NCBI RefSeq assembly: GCF_000150275.1 | Contig: NW_002060946.1 | Location: forward strand, 8,045,379-8,109,378 | DNA from: Trichoplax adhaerens | Taxonomy: Eukaryota > Placozoa > Uniplacotomia > Trichoplacea > Trichoplacidae | Direction: 5' to 3' | DNA: 64,000 bases | In this document: positions 23,901-35,700 of the stretch, in pieces | Layout of the letters: every line of letters begins with the position of its first letter | Position numbering within the stretch: the first letter of the stretch is position 1 | Notes under the pieces: model-generated | Seen by the model: the letters and a program-made list of their open reading frames with translations, nothing else | What the model was told of the DNA's origin: nothing | The model's database searches: none | Made by a program: the position numbers and the translations under genes

Positions 23901-23980
23901 ACAGGTAAGTTCACTTTATCACTCTTGTTGACAGTAATAGCAAGAGCCTTTTTGGAATTTCCATTGGTATTCTCCATCAT
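20909..23980 (-). CDS. SLC35B3: SLC35B3-type PAPS transporter
   Basis: Multi-pass nucleotide-sugar-transporter family protein. SLC35B3 (PAPST2) brings 3'-phosphoadenosine 5'-phosphosulfate from the cytosol into the Golgi for sulfation. Exons: 23980-23792, 22479-22255, 21887-21624, 21451-21247, 21135-20909. They total 1110 nt, 369 residues, with every phase closing. Family-specific blocks: LIYGYIQ at the end of exon 1, GFKQYGWYLTLVQFGYY and GLSNTSLGYLNYPTQ in exon 2, VIFKSCKLIPVMIGG and ISLALCADAAIGNVQEKAM in exon 3, TLVRVFGALMAVT in exon 4, and RKAITVVLSFLFFEKPFT and QYVWSGLIVLLGI in exon 5. About ten hydrophobic segments are expected. The ATG at 23980 (MMENTN) is the first in frame. The first intron is long (1.3 kb). 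SLC35B2 is a close alternative, but the exon 2-5 blocks fit B3 better from memory. Confidence 0.93.
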
Positions 23981-25581
23981 GACTGGATCAATAACTTGTC
24001 AATGCTCCAGCACTACCGTTAACTATACCTCGAGGGTGTTAACAGATCGTTTTAATCGAATGGAAGGACAGCACTCACTTTTGATATGATAGCAGAGAAT
24101 CGAGTCGATACCAGGCGTACGCTTGAGCTGTGATCATTTAAAACAGTCAATACTGACTAATGATATGAACAACTCCTCTCTCTTCAGATTATGCTTTATA
24201 TCTTACTTACTTACTCCTAGGATGAGCTCATTTGATCGATCAAGTAGTCATTCACTTGGGCTAAAATAAATGAATTTGAATAAGCTTGATCGTACGATAA
24301 TGGCAATCGATCGATAATCTCCGTGACCAATAACCTCAGTCGATGAATAGCATCAAGAGTATAAACTGAAAATGGACATTAATTTGTATATTCGCATTCG
24401 ACAGTCATTCCATAAATCTCTCGCTGATGCTTTCTGTTTAGTCGGCTGATGGAATATTTCCAATAAATCATCTGGTCATGCAAGGCGTGCCAGCACGATT
24501 AGCAGGCTGTTGCCAGTTCTTTGTGGTTGTCGTCACATCGGACGGACGCCAGCCGACCGCGTGAGTGGTAACGACTGTATAGACCCCGAGACACCCATGC
24601 TAGAATAAGCCTGTTACTGTACGACAGCGATCGTTGCATGGGATTACTATAGACTAGAAGGTATTGCGGTGGACGACGGTCGCCGTCTCTCGGTCACCGT
24701 CGGATGGACGGATTTGGGTCAATCCATGGAGGCCAAAATGTCGAGAAAGAGTTACTAGTTGTAAATGTGGATCGTCGGAGTCGGCTTTCTTCATCATTAC
24801 ACTTCATGTATTAATAGTTACAACTACTTGCAAGCAGAACTTAGTAAAATAGGATATTACTGCAGCATTTTTCTTCTTACTTAATTATAAGTTATTCTGC
24901 TGTGTATAATTAATTCATGAATGAATTATGCTAACGGGTGGGTATGCGCTCCAAATCAGCTCTATGATAGGGATTCTCTCTTGTCTCTTTACCTTTATTT
25001 TTAAAGTTGAAAAAAAAATAAGTCAAGTCTACTGCACAGTCTAAAATCAAGTGTATATCTTCTCTCAGTGTACAATACTCCTAAGAGAAGCCTATTTTAG
25101 TTTGCAAATAGTCTATGAGTCGATGGGTAGTAAGTCTACGCAATTGGTCGGTGATACGGATTTGAAGACCGGACCTCGAACAGTTCTATTAAATTAAATT
25201 AAAAATTTGTGAGCAGAACATCCACGGTAAGCTAGTGTTATGATCAAATTAATTCAGTGCTAGTGTAGCCATAACGCCTACAAAGTCTCGCGGCTTCACT
25301 TGTTAGTGCTCTAAAATTAAAGCTATTTAGTGAGGAAGTAACCTCTCACATCCGTTATTTCGATAGTAGCATGGTAATAAGTCGAGGGATTGCATAGACA
25401 GTATTCATGTGTACTGTTGGACTAAGAAAATAAAGAAAAACTAACTTATACACAATTAAAACTTACACCTACATGCTGGATCGATCGTAATAGACTATCT
25501 ATAATATAATATATGAAATACTGCATTCAAATAGCACGATATTAAAGATTTCCATTTTCTACTGATGTTAAGAGTAATTGA
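23981..25581. other. Intergenic, head-to-head spacer
   Basis: Holds the SLC35B3 upstream region on the left and the unresolved 5' end of the hAT-derived gene on the right. A GC-richer stretch at about 24480-24850 stands out from the AT-rich surroundings. Part of it (around CGGATGGACGG) resembles 30787-30850. No gene is recognised. Confidence 0.4.
24660..24780. repeat. GC-rich dispersed repeat fragment, copy 1
   Basis: The segment with CGGATGGACGGA, followed about 20 bases later by TGGAGGCCAAAATG and GAGAAAGAGTTACT, is paralleled at 30787-30850 by CGGATGGACGGA, TGTGGCCCAAAAATG and GGGAAAAATAGTCACT. Composition differs from the flanks. The element type is unknown. Confidence 0.4.
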
Positions 25582-25605
25582 AGAGTTATACAGTATGTAT
25601 TTCCT

Positions 25606-27895
25606 GTGATTGTAGTAAGTCATAGATCACTTGGAAGAAAACGTAGCCTCATTTGGCAAAGCTTTATCCAGATCGATGCTAAAAAAAAATATGTCAGCTG
25701 TCGATACTGCCATGCTGCATTTTATGGTACGATCGAGAAAATGACCAAACATATTTTAGAGAACTGCAGCGCAGTTCCAAGTGAAATAAAGCAATATCAT
25801 AATATTAAATACAATAAAAGCGCAGACAGCGATATGGAATGCACAGCATTAAACAATGCTGAATGGTTAGCTTCCGCTAATCCCCTATCTGCACCTCCAG
25901 CGCTTGGCAAAAAACGAAAAATTTCTGATTATGGAATGGCAAAGCCGACCAATTTAGAACATACAGCCTTATATAGTTCATTGGTGCTTGCTCTTATTAC
26001 TTCCGATATTCCTTGGAAATTCTTAGACAATGGCTACTTTCGAGAATTTCAAATGAGATTGCATCCGGATTTTCAACCACTAAGTGGATATCAAGCTTGC
26101 GAGCAAATTGTCAACAAATTACAGCTACAAACAGATGAAGATATTACTAATTTTTTACTGGATTCGACATATTTGACGATATCGTGCGATGCTACCAATA
26201 GTGTTGATAACTGGAACATCACAAATTGGGTAGCAACAAATGAAAACGCGTATTCAGAATTGATATATATTACTTCTCGCCCATGTGCTAAAACTGCTCC
26301 AGATATCTTTGAAGAAATTTATAGCTTTATTGGTAGGTTAAAACTTCCAGTATCGACTCAAGTAAGCTTTTGCAGCGATAGTTCCGATATAGACGCCGCA
26401 GTAAAGAAAAAAGTACGAGAGCAACCAGATGCGAGAATAGGCTTGACAGGAAGTTGTTTAGCCCATCAATCGAATTTCATCATGAAAGATGTTATAAGAA
26501 ACCTAACGTATCTTGGCAATAGCATTGGGACGTGTCAAAAAATTGCCAGGTTTACACATCAATCGAAATCCTTTTATGGCCTACTTCGAGATGAACTAGA
26601 TATACAAGATATATCGATTTGGATTCCGACACAAGCGCAATGGTATTCAATAGCCATGTGTGTAAAGCAAATATTGTGCATCGAAAAGGAACTTAAAGTT
26701 GCATCTGGTAAATGCTCAGACGACGCATTTATGCCATTTGACACACCAGAAAGTAACCTTCAAAGCATAATAAACGATGATCATTTTTGGAGTGATCTTA
26801 AAAGCACTTATGCCATCTTAACACCGTTTAATTTTATTGCTGCAATGTCTGAAAGATCTGATATAACCTCTAGCCAATTTCTAATAACATGGATGTGGTT
26901 ATTATGCCTACTGAATAACGCACCAGAAGTAGACAACACCATTAGAATAAATATATTCAATAATATTGAAAAAAGGATACAAAATTTCATTGAAGATCAT
27001 CAGATAATATCGATTGTGCTAGATCCTCGCATTTATCTTACTGGCTTAAGCCAATTTGGTAAGCGAAGGGTACGCTCACTTTTTTCGCAATTTGTGGAGA
27101 GATTATATCCACAAGTGGATATTGCTTTAATTATGGAGCAATATATTGCGTACTGCCATAAACGATTTCCATTCGATGATAAAATTACATGGAATCATAT
27201 GGCTAAAGCGCCAATCACGTTTTGGAATGAGTACTCACAAGAGACATCGGAATTATCTACCGTCGCCATTACAATAATTACTCTTACGCCGCATGCTTCT
27301 ACATGCGAAAGAGCATGGTCGGCATATGCTACTATCCCTAATACTAAGCAACATAATCGACTCAATTTCGAAAATATAACTAAAATTTGTAAAATTAAGC
27401 ATCATTACGATACTCAAAAGATCATAAATGCAACAGCTGCTGGCGCTAAAAGATACGCTTTAATATTATGTAATATGGTTAAGATTAAAAGAGAGCATTT
27501 ACTTGGCAATGAAGAAGATCGACCAGATGAAACACCCACTACAGAAGCTATCCAGGATATGAATGATAACCTTAGCGATAGCGAAGATGCCAATTTCATT
27601 CGTGCTATAGCTGAAGTAGCAGGTGTATATTACAGTATTGAATGATTTTAGGAATTGAATGCTTCAAATAAGGGTTCATTTTCTTTTAATGATGTTCTAA
27701 ATTATTGTAGATCCTGAGTTTCGTGATGATTTGCCTAGTAACAGCGGTATGAGTTGCAATCGAAGTGTTGATGTGCAAGCCCCCGAGGATATAACCATGA
27801 AAGACTTTACTCTCTCATGGCTGGATCTAACTGCTCAAACATTAGATAATATTGAGGAAATTGTTAGATCGTTTGTACCGATAGTTCCAAGGTAA
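25606..27895 (+). CDS. hAT/DUF659 transposase-derived protein with BED finger
   Basis: Two exons, 25606-27622 and 27711-27895, join in phase (2202 nt, up to 733 codons). A BED-like zinc finger is at residues 32-54 (Cys32, Cys35, His49, Cys54). A basic GKKRK stretch near 101-105 may be a nuclear signal. The RNase H-like core follows, with Asp195 in SCDATN, the acidic CSDSSDID segment at 256-263 and the hAT C-x-x-H signature CLAHQSN at 284-290. A C-terminal dimerisation region contains STCERAWSAYATIPNTKQHNRL-type sequence near residues 565-590, the DUF659/hAT version. The frame at 25606 opens with GTG, and an in-frame TGA lies at 25579. The true start is therefore either in an upstream exon joined near 25593 or 25616, or an internal ATG. 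No terminal inverted repeats were found close by. The intact spliced frame favours a domesticated or recently active copy. Confidence 0.8.
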
Positions 27896-29596
27896 ATTCA
27901 TATACTTGTGTAATCTGGGTTTTCTTGTTATGGTAAAAGTATCTCTTGGTTACTCTTTCTATCTTGCTATGATACTAATAACCTTTAGTAGGGCATTTTG
28001 TGAATTGGTATATTGTAAAACATGAATTAAAATAGACTTGTTATGTTTACTTGACAGATACTGATATGATAATATGATAAATCTGTTGTTAGAATCTGTC
28101 AATTAATTTCTATTTGATTGCAATTTCGCGTTTCTTTTGCACAGTAGCGTATAGGCATTTATATCATTGTGTTATTCCATGCCATATTTGATTATAGATA
28201 TTATTAATAACGACAATAACACTCTCAATAGGTATTTGTAGTAATATACATTTTGACGCAATCTGCGAGATAATATATACGCGTACATAACAGATATATA
28301 TACATATTTACAGTGGCATGGATATACTTATCACTAGGGATTAAAGATATTGAGGTGTATTTGCTAAAATACTTTTCCTTACATAGTTTTGCTTTCGACT
28401 AATTGCTTCTACATTGGATCCTATTATAATCAATCTTGTATAAGGTAGAGTACATGCGAAAAATGCTCCATGTATTTTTTTAAAGATCTTGCTATTTTGA
28501 TACCTCGCGCTACTTTGTCTACACCTGTACATTCGGGGTCGTAAGACTGGATTATGTATAGGTGTAATATTGTCTCATTTATAGAATTTGTAATTAGGGT
28601 GTACTGTATGCTTTTAGCGTGTTATAAACTAAAGGTAGTTTATAAATGCATTGCTTCAATATGGTATTTAAATTAGGCTGATTTGATTTCAAATTTTCTC
28701 GGAGTCCGATACCAAACAGAATTTTTAGGAGTAGAAAATTCATAATAACGATCGGTGCAAGAGATTTCTTCTCACAATAATAAAAATAAAGTAGCGCACC
28801 GGGTACGTCTTCTGAGATTCTTGATTGTACGACATTAGAGGAGTGAATTCAATGTAACTTCGAGTAATGCATAATAAATACGTGATTTTCAATGTTAAAA
28901 ATTCGTGCAAAGTAACGTTGTAGTTACTAAGCAGAGTAACAACTGAGGGTAAATGAATCAGAATAGTGTAAAAGTTCAGTTTTATAATAGTTTATGAGTT
29001 CAGCCTAATTCGATGTAACGTATGTTGGATTTGATCTAGTCAATGCTTCCTATGTTTAGCCTTTATTATTATTAGAAGCGATACAGTTCTACTGCTACTT
29101 TGTAGATCAAAGGTATCTGCTGTATGCAATATAGCAATATGAAAAGTATACATCGTCAATGCAGTACATACGAGGACATCTATATATGGTATTTCATTAC
29201 ACATTCTATGCATTTAGTAACGTCTATATCATATAAATACAAGGCAATTCAATAATGATTTTTATAAATTGATGATGCTCGGTTTAGTTGTTTACATGAG
29301 CTTATTTATCATTATTAGATGATCATTTTTAAATATGAATTGTAAATAGATAATGTCAATTCGACTAGTAATGTACTCTTAAAATTTGAAAGTAAGCATT
29401 AATCATGTACTTCAGCAGTACACTTTGTTAAGCCTTTCCTGTAGTATCCAAATACTGTACATTTCTCAAACGAAATACCTGTACGGTCATATCTATCGGC
29501 ATCAAAACAGCACGTAGTTACTTTAACACTATCCTCAGCCAAGTTGAGTAGAATAACGTACACGTCAGCGAAATGATTACGGAATCGGATTTGAAA
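27896..29596. other. Convergent intergenic spacer
   Basis: About 1.7 kb between the stop of the hAT-derived gene (+) and that of NATD1 (-). AT-rich with no recognisable exon on either strand. Confidence 0.45.
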
Positions 29597-30433
29597 CTAT
29601 TTTAGAACCAATTCTTCATATTCCCTCTTAGGATTTTTTTGTAGATATTCTGCCAAGTACCAACAAGATAATTTCATTTTGAAACGATTTTGTAAGGCGT
29701 AATCGAAAGCAGTCTAGGATAGCAAAATAAGAAAGCATTATACATGTACAACAATTGAATCGCAATGGAGTCCTTGACAAATTGCTGTTAAGCAAGTCGA
29801 TATAACATGCAAAAAACAACATCAACCGATTTACAAAGTAAACTGCAAATTTCATCATTGTAATGATCAAAGTACTATTCCAATTCTGGATTGTATCAAA
29901 GAATGTCTGTTTAATTTGAATGGCAGGTACAAGTATACCAGCAAGGTATGGGCAAGTTGTATCTCTTTTATCGCTAACCTGAGCTAATAGCTTAGCAACA
30001 CCCATACCACGGAATCTGGGAGGAACACCCGTATGCAACATATCTATAACTCCTTCATTTTGAGCTAATGAATATTGCAAGACAGCTTTGTCTGGTATAA
30101 AAAACGACAACAACAACAACAACATTAATAGGTTGAATTTTAGTCTTTCAATGAGTAAAACTATGTTGAAATAGGTTTCACTAAAAACATCTACCGACCA
30201 ATATACCGTAGTAAACTATTGTCAACACAGTAGAAAAATAACAGACAGTGTAGTGTACATGGTATACAAGTACCGGAGTCGAGTTGAACGAAAAATTCGC
30301 TCTTTGCTTCATCGTGCATGACATCCTGCAGGGTTAATTTAGTGCAAACTGCACGAGCAGTGGTCTTCGTGATGTTCTGGCTCATCAGTATTCTGGAATG
30401 GATTCGGCTGAGAGCTTGCATTGCATTTACCAT
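29597..30433 (-). CDS. NATD1: NATD1-type GNAT-domain protein
   Basis: Small protein with an N-acetyltransferase-like fold, of the family that includes human NATD1 and the COG2388/YjdJ-type GNAT proteins; its substrate is not established. Exons: 30433-30274, 30091-29979, 29713-29597 (390 nt, 129 residues, phases close). The core reads DEAKSEFFVQLDS, then IDMLHTGVPPRFRGMGVAKLLAQ, where RFRGMGVA is the acetyl-CoA-binding R-x-x-G-x-G/A loop, then CWYLAEYLQKNP near the end, all as in NATD1. About 35 residues precede the domain; they are rich in Arg/Lys/Ser and lack acidic residues, resembling a mitochondrial presequence. The polypyrimidine tract before exon 2 is a GTT-repeat run. A GTAC-palindrome cluster begins about 115 bases upstream of the ATG. 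Confidence 0.9.
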
Positions 30434-30547
30434 TCAAGATGTTGCATTGGAGCCCTTTACTCCAAGTGTAGATTGACTTTTTGGTAAGTAATTGGGTCGC
30501 GATTGGATTTGCTTTCTCGGCCCAGTCTGAAGATGAGATCACGACAT

Positions 30548-30735
30548 GGTACTGTAGAGTTGAGTATACTGTACTGTACGTACAGTACATTTATGAAATG
30601 TACTGTACTGATAGAGATCTACTGTACTGTACACTGTACACTGTACTGTACAGTACTACAGTATACTGTAGGGACTTCTCAAGACTAATACTGTACACTG
30701 TACCATAGTACTGTACTGTACTGAGTGTACTGTAG
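30548..30735. repeat. GTAC-palindrome cluster, upstream of NATD1
   Basis: Overlapping copies of GTACTGTAC, GTACAGTAC and ACTGTACACTGTAC. This is the same vocabulary as the 11.6-12.1 kb cluster but without its flanking unique sequence. It lies 115-300 bases upstream of the NATD1 start codon, where the promoter or 5' UTR should be. ORFs through it on both strands are artefacts of the repeat. Confidence 0.8.
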
Positions 30736-30779
30736 TTTCGACAGGACGGTGGTCAGAAGGAGCCAATACTGGCTCCTGG

Positions 30780-30852
30780 CTACTGCCACCGGATGGACGG
30801 ACTTTTCATACAAGATGTGGCCCAAAAATGGGGAAAAATAGTCACTCGGTAT
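30780..30852. repeat. GC-rich dispersed repeat fragment, copy 2
   Basis: Diverged match to 24690-24765, sharing CGGATGGACGGA, a TGTGGCCCAAAAATG-like block and a trailing AGTCACT/AGTTACT. Similarity judged by eye only. Confidence 0.4.
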
Positions 30853-32758
30853 GGAGCTTCCTTGCTTGTTTTCTAAATCACTCGTATTAATTTAAATAAC
30901 ATGAATGATCTAAAGCTACAGCTTCCAAGCAAAGCTTAAGAACAGGCAATAGAATATAATGTAATATTACTTAATTTAGAAAAAATCAGTCCATTCAGGA
31001 TCGACTGTCTGCATACTCAAGTACGGTCATAGTGAAGTCTTGGACACAATTGGTGGACCAAAGGGGGGACAAATATCTGTCCGTCCAAAGACGTGTCCGG
31101 TCCAGGTATTCTTCCAGTTGTCCGTGCTACTGCAGTGCACAGTGCACACTGCACACTGTCGTCAGAGTACAGTACAGTTCAACGTTTAGTCAAGTACTGT
31201 ATGAGTACCCTCTTCGTATTTTCAAAATTTTGGCGCCACAGCCCCGTTGAAACGGTACAGATCACCGTATGGTACGCTAACAGCTCACTCAGTTCAGTAT
31301 GAACTCTATCGCATAATCGTATAAGTCAACACAGTACGGCATGCAATGGTTATTAGCAGCACGGTACGGTACGCATTCGGATCGCACGTTGATCAACGGG
31401 TCCAAACTTACTTGACTTTCACTGTGTTTCACGATCCCGATCCGATCCGATCCGGCTCCAAACCTCACCTACAGTGCACTTTTACCTCAAGTCAACTTCA
31501 CAGTGACTGAAGTTTGACTGAACGCTACTGCCAAAGCACAATTTGTACAGTGAATTAAATTGCGGCCATTGCCAATTGGCAATCCTGTCAACACTCAGTT
31601 TATAGCGTTGTAAAAGCTGCCATTTCTTATGAAAATCTCACCTCAAGTTCTCCCTACAAGTAAAATCAACATTAAAGCATCGAAATTTTCAAAGATATTG
31701 ACTGGGTGGAAGAATTTCTCTTTGAAAAAATCCAAATAACAACTGATTCAAGTTGGTTCGCTTACAGTGTGGGAGTCAGCAAGTCTGTTAAAGATTTTAC
31801 TGCTTGCAAATCTTACGATATCAGATCACCTTTCAGCTGGTTTTTAGATTATAGAATTCTATTCTACCGTTGCAAATTGATTTTTTCTTCAAACTGGTGT
31901 AGAGTATTATAGAATACTACTGAATTACTGATTGCCAAACTCTTTCCCTTGTGCCACCGATTGACGGTAGACTTCAACTGGATAACATTACTCCAAATTA
32001 TTCGAGTACGAATGTAATTCGTGCAGGTCTATCTTCGTATCTACGATCTACTCACTCGAAACCAAACCAACTCCATCTTTGCTGAGAAGGGAGGAGATAC
32101 TTTCATCAGCAAATTTCTGTACACAGTGACAGTGAATAGTTCCAAGTCGAGTTGCCTTGCTCGTGATTGCACTAGCAAGTGGCTCGCGGAAAACCATCAT
32201 GACGGAACGAGGCCCTATCGTGGATGATTTCAGCCCAGCCGCTTATTTATATAAATTATGCTTGAATTTCTTACCCGATGACAACGCAAATGGTAAGAAA
32301 TACATTTCACTGCCAATCTAATTTCATTTTGAATGAATGAACTGCACTGCACGAGTACAGCATATACATTCATTAAGCCAGGATGCAATGGATAGCATGT
32401 TGGTAGCTTCCATTTCTTAGTTGGAGTCGTAGCAGCCAAATTAAATCTCTACAGTAGACTACTCAAATTCAATGTGGTATTGACAATTACCTCACTTTTC
32501 TCGCCGTACACGTGAACGGAAGAGTAGTATCATGAAATGATACGATCTCAATTTACTATCCTATTACAGTATCGTGACCCTCATTTGTAATGATGAAAGC
32601 GATACAAAATTTAAAAATTCAGTCCTTGCTGTAACCTAACCGATAGTAGTATATTATTAATTTTATAGCTTTTACTGGGACTACATACAGTAGAGAACAT
32701 CATGTATTATTCATACGGATTGCAAATACTAACTTGGATTGATTTGATTCTTTACTAG

Positions 32759-35700
32759 ATGCAAACAGATTATACCAATATGTATGTCGACTTATCAGCA
32801 GGTATATCATTCTACTACCTTAGAATTTCTATTGTCAGTTTGATCATGATGTAAAATGGATACATTTATTTTCTTAACTTAATCTATCTTACTATCGTCG
32901 TCGATCTTCATGACATGGAGTGTATTGCTAGAAAATTATAAATACGTACAGTACATGTACTTTGATCGTATTAAGCTTACAGATTACATACAACAACTTG
33001 CAATGGTCAAATTGTGTCAATTGCATTTGATTTTATAACTTGACATCGATAACATATCTTATCTACAATGCTAAAATACGCGTTGTGCATGTATGATACT
33101 TAGTCGTATAGAACCTTCCGCAGTTAGTGATGAATTTCAAATTTCAGAGAGAATCAAAAGAAAACGTAAGAAACTTTTAGTATTGATCTAACAAAGTACA
33201 AGTATAATTAAAAATACGATAACCTATTACACCACACAACCTTTTACTGTACTTATAACTTGCCCACTTATATCCTTGGAACTTGTAGTGGTACGTAATG
33301 GTAAGGAAGTCGATGCTGCTGTATTTTCTGAATTACAGCGAAAACTATCATCCCAGGTGTGTAAAATACTATTAAAGTATAAGTAAACCATTTTGGCGAG
33401 TTTTAGTCTTATCCTAACTTCTTAGATAGAACAGTAATATGTCTAAAATCTGAATCCGAAGTACAATATTTTTATGTTAGTAATACTCTCGCTTGCATTT
33501 CTTGCAGCCGTTATTGAAAAATCGCTGGTCAATCCTTTACTTGCTATTAAATCTCAGTAAAAGTAGTAAGCAAAATGAGGTAACGTCATTAACTCTATAC
33601 CTGTTGCTATGATTGAATCTCTTGTTTCACTACGTAACGTAATCATGCTAATAATACATGATTAATGATTGAAAACACGCATTGTATCAAATGTGACAGG
33701 ATGTAGTATTCCTAAGTGATGGATTGCCAGGCAATGTGCAATCAACACCCGCTGGAATGGCAAATAGAATGATCACTCGAATAAACATGCAACAAAGTTC
33801 TGTCGATCAAACTACGACAATTTTACCACCATCCATGGCTACCATGTCTACTGGTAGTAGAATTAGCAGTGGTATTGGCAGCGGTAGTAATGAAACTGAT
33901 AGAAGTACAATAACTAGCTTTAACGCTACTATAGACCCAACTTTAGTTGTACCGACTCCCAGTGGCATAAGACAACCGACAGGTATATATCTTACACTTC
34001 TATCGCGTTATTTACATCTAATATATAAATATATCCGTAGTGACAAAATTTCTGGAGTTGGATATTATTTAATTTTACGACCTTTTTTTAATCAAATCTG
34101 GACTTGGTATTCTACCATACGACTAATTTAAATGGTATGCATTCCTTAGATATTACGAACAAAAAAGTTATCAATACGTTAGTGACTTCCCGCTTGGAAC
34201 ATAGTAATCGGTCTAATACTGGAGCACTATCCACTAAATTAAACCAGAAATATCGTGAACATAGCAAAGTATCAGCACGTGATCCATACAATTCCGTAAA
34301 TAGTAAGTATATATACGCTGCATATTACAAAATTTATTTTATTGATCGTATTTGTCAAAATTGACGGTATTACTTTTGTATTACATAATTTCTTGACAAC
34401 ATATCTATCATTACTTTCCATTCTAGCTTCCTTTGAACTTTCAGAAGATATTTTGATAAGGGATTTAATATATACATTTCAAGGAATAAATGGCAAAGTT
34501 ATCAAGTTAGATCAATCAGTTGATGCGTTCCGTGTTGATTTTAATGTAGGTTTTTATTCAGATCAGCCTTTTCTTACTAGATTAGAATAGTTCCGTAGCT
34601 TACTCGATAACAATACCAATTTATAGGTCGGTGTGCCAAAGCATTCAAGAGAGTTAGTTCATAAATTAGCCGAAATTGGATGGTTGTATCGAAAGATTAG
34701 AAAGTTTATTGATCAACATTCTACTGATCAAGCATATGGATTAGTTGGCCAGGTTTATAACTCATTTTCATTCTTAAGTTTTTTATAGCCAGCAAGCAAA
34801 GTTATGAGTATAGAGTATTGATAATAAATACAATTCTATCCGATCAACACTTGCCTTTACTAAAATTTAGAGTTTTTGCACTGCACTCCAAGACGAGCTG
34901 ACAGAGTTTTATCGGCTTATCGCTGTATTGGACGCTCAGGTATTCCGTGTTTCGTCCTAAACGTATCTAAGATATTGCTGTGTTACAAAATAAATGGACC
35001 AACTTTTCTTACCTCTTATATAGTATATATCAAGTTACCAGTTTCATTTACAATGTTGTTTACTTATTTGCGTACAGAGGGAACAACAGCTATCAGTTGG
35101 TCCTACGAATGCAAATTATTTGTCTTTACACCGACTCTCAGTTTGGACTTACGAGCCGCTGCAACGATTAACTATACTTGCATCATTAACTGATATATGT
35201 ACTGGTATGTTAATGGATGAATCACTATTATCATCTTACTACCCTGAATATGTTACGAAGAGACAGCTTTAATGACTAGATGATATTGATATTAGGTAAG
35301 AAAGGTGGTGCTTTAGCGTCGACGGTACATTCATACTATCAACATGGTAATCCATCCATTCGTAATTTAATAAAAGATGTCCTTGGGAAGGTTAGTACTA
35401 AGCTGTGTTAGTTAACTAAATTTATCCTATCGCATTCTCAAAGTCTGAAAGAATACCTTAATTTCATGACGTATTTGTTCAAATGTAGGTCGTTAAACCT
35501 TTAAATTTTATGCTACACAAGTGGATATACGACGGGCAACTGGCTGATATACATCACGAAGTTAATATTGACCTGCATTACTAATATAACATTCATATCG
35601 ATAATTGAAAAATACCGTTGTTAATATCGTTCTTGAACGAATTATTTACTTTTTTAGTTCTTTATTTCATCGGAATCGACAGTCCAAGAGAACCGCCTAT

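Larger units (their letters stand above)
30434..32758. other. Head-to-head intergenic region
   Basis: Separates the NATD1 start (-) from the first recognised TUBGCP3 exon (+). It contains the palindrome cluster at 30548-30735, a GC-richer repeat at 30760-30860, a GTGCAC/CAGTGCACA-type palindromic patch at about 31130-31165 and a short CGATC-unit run near 31435-31452. No gene recognised; the first TUBGCP3 exon may lie at its right end. Confidence 0.45.

Noticed and set aside
26808-27599. Minus-strand ORFs inside the hAT-derived gene
   Set aside because: Antisense shadows of the long plus-strand frame.
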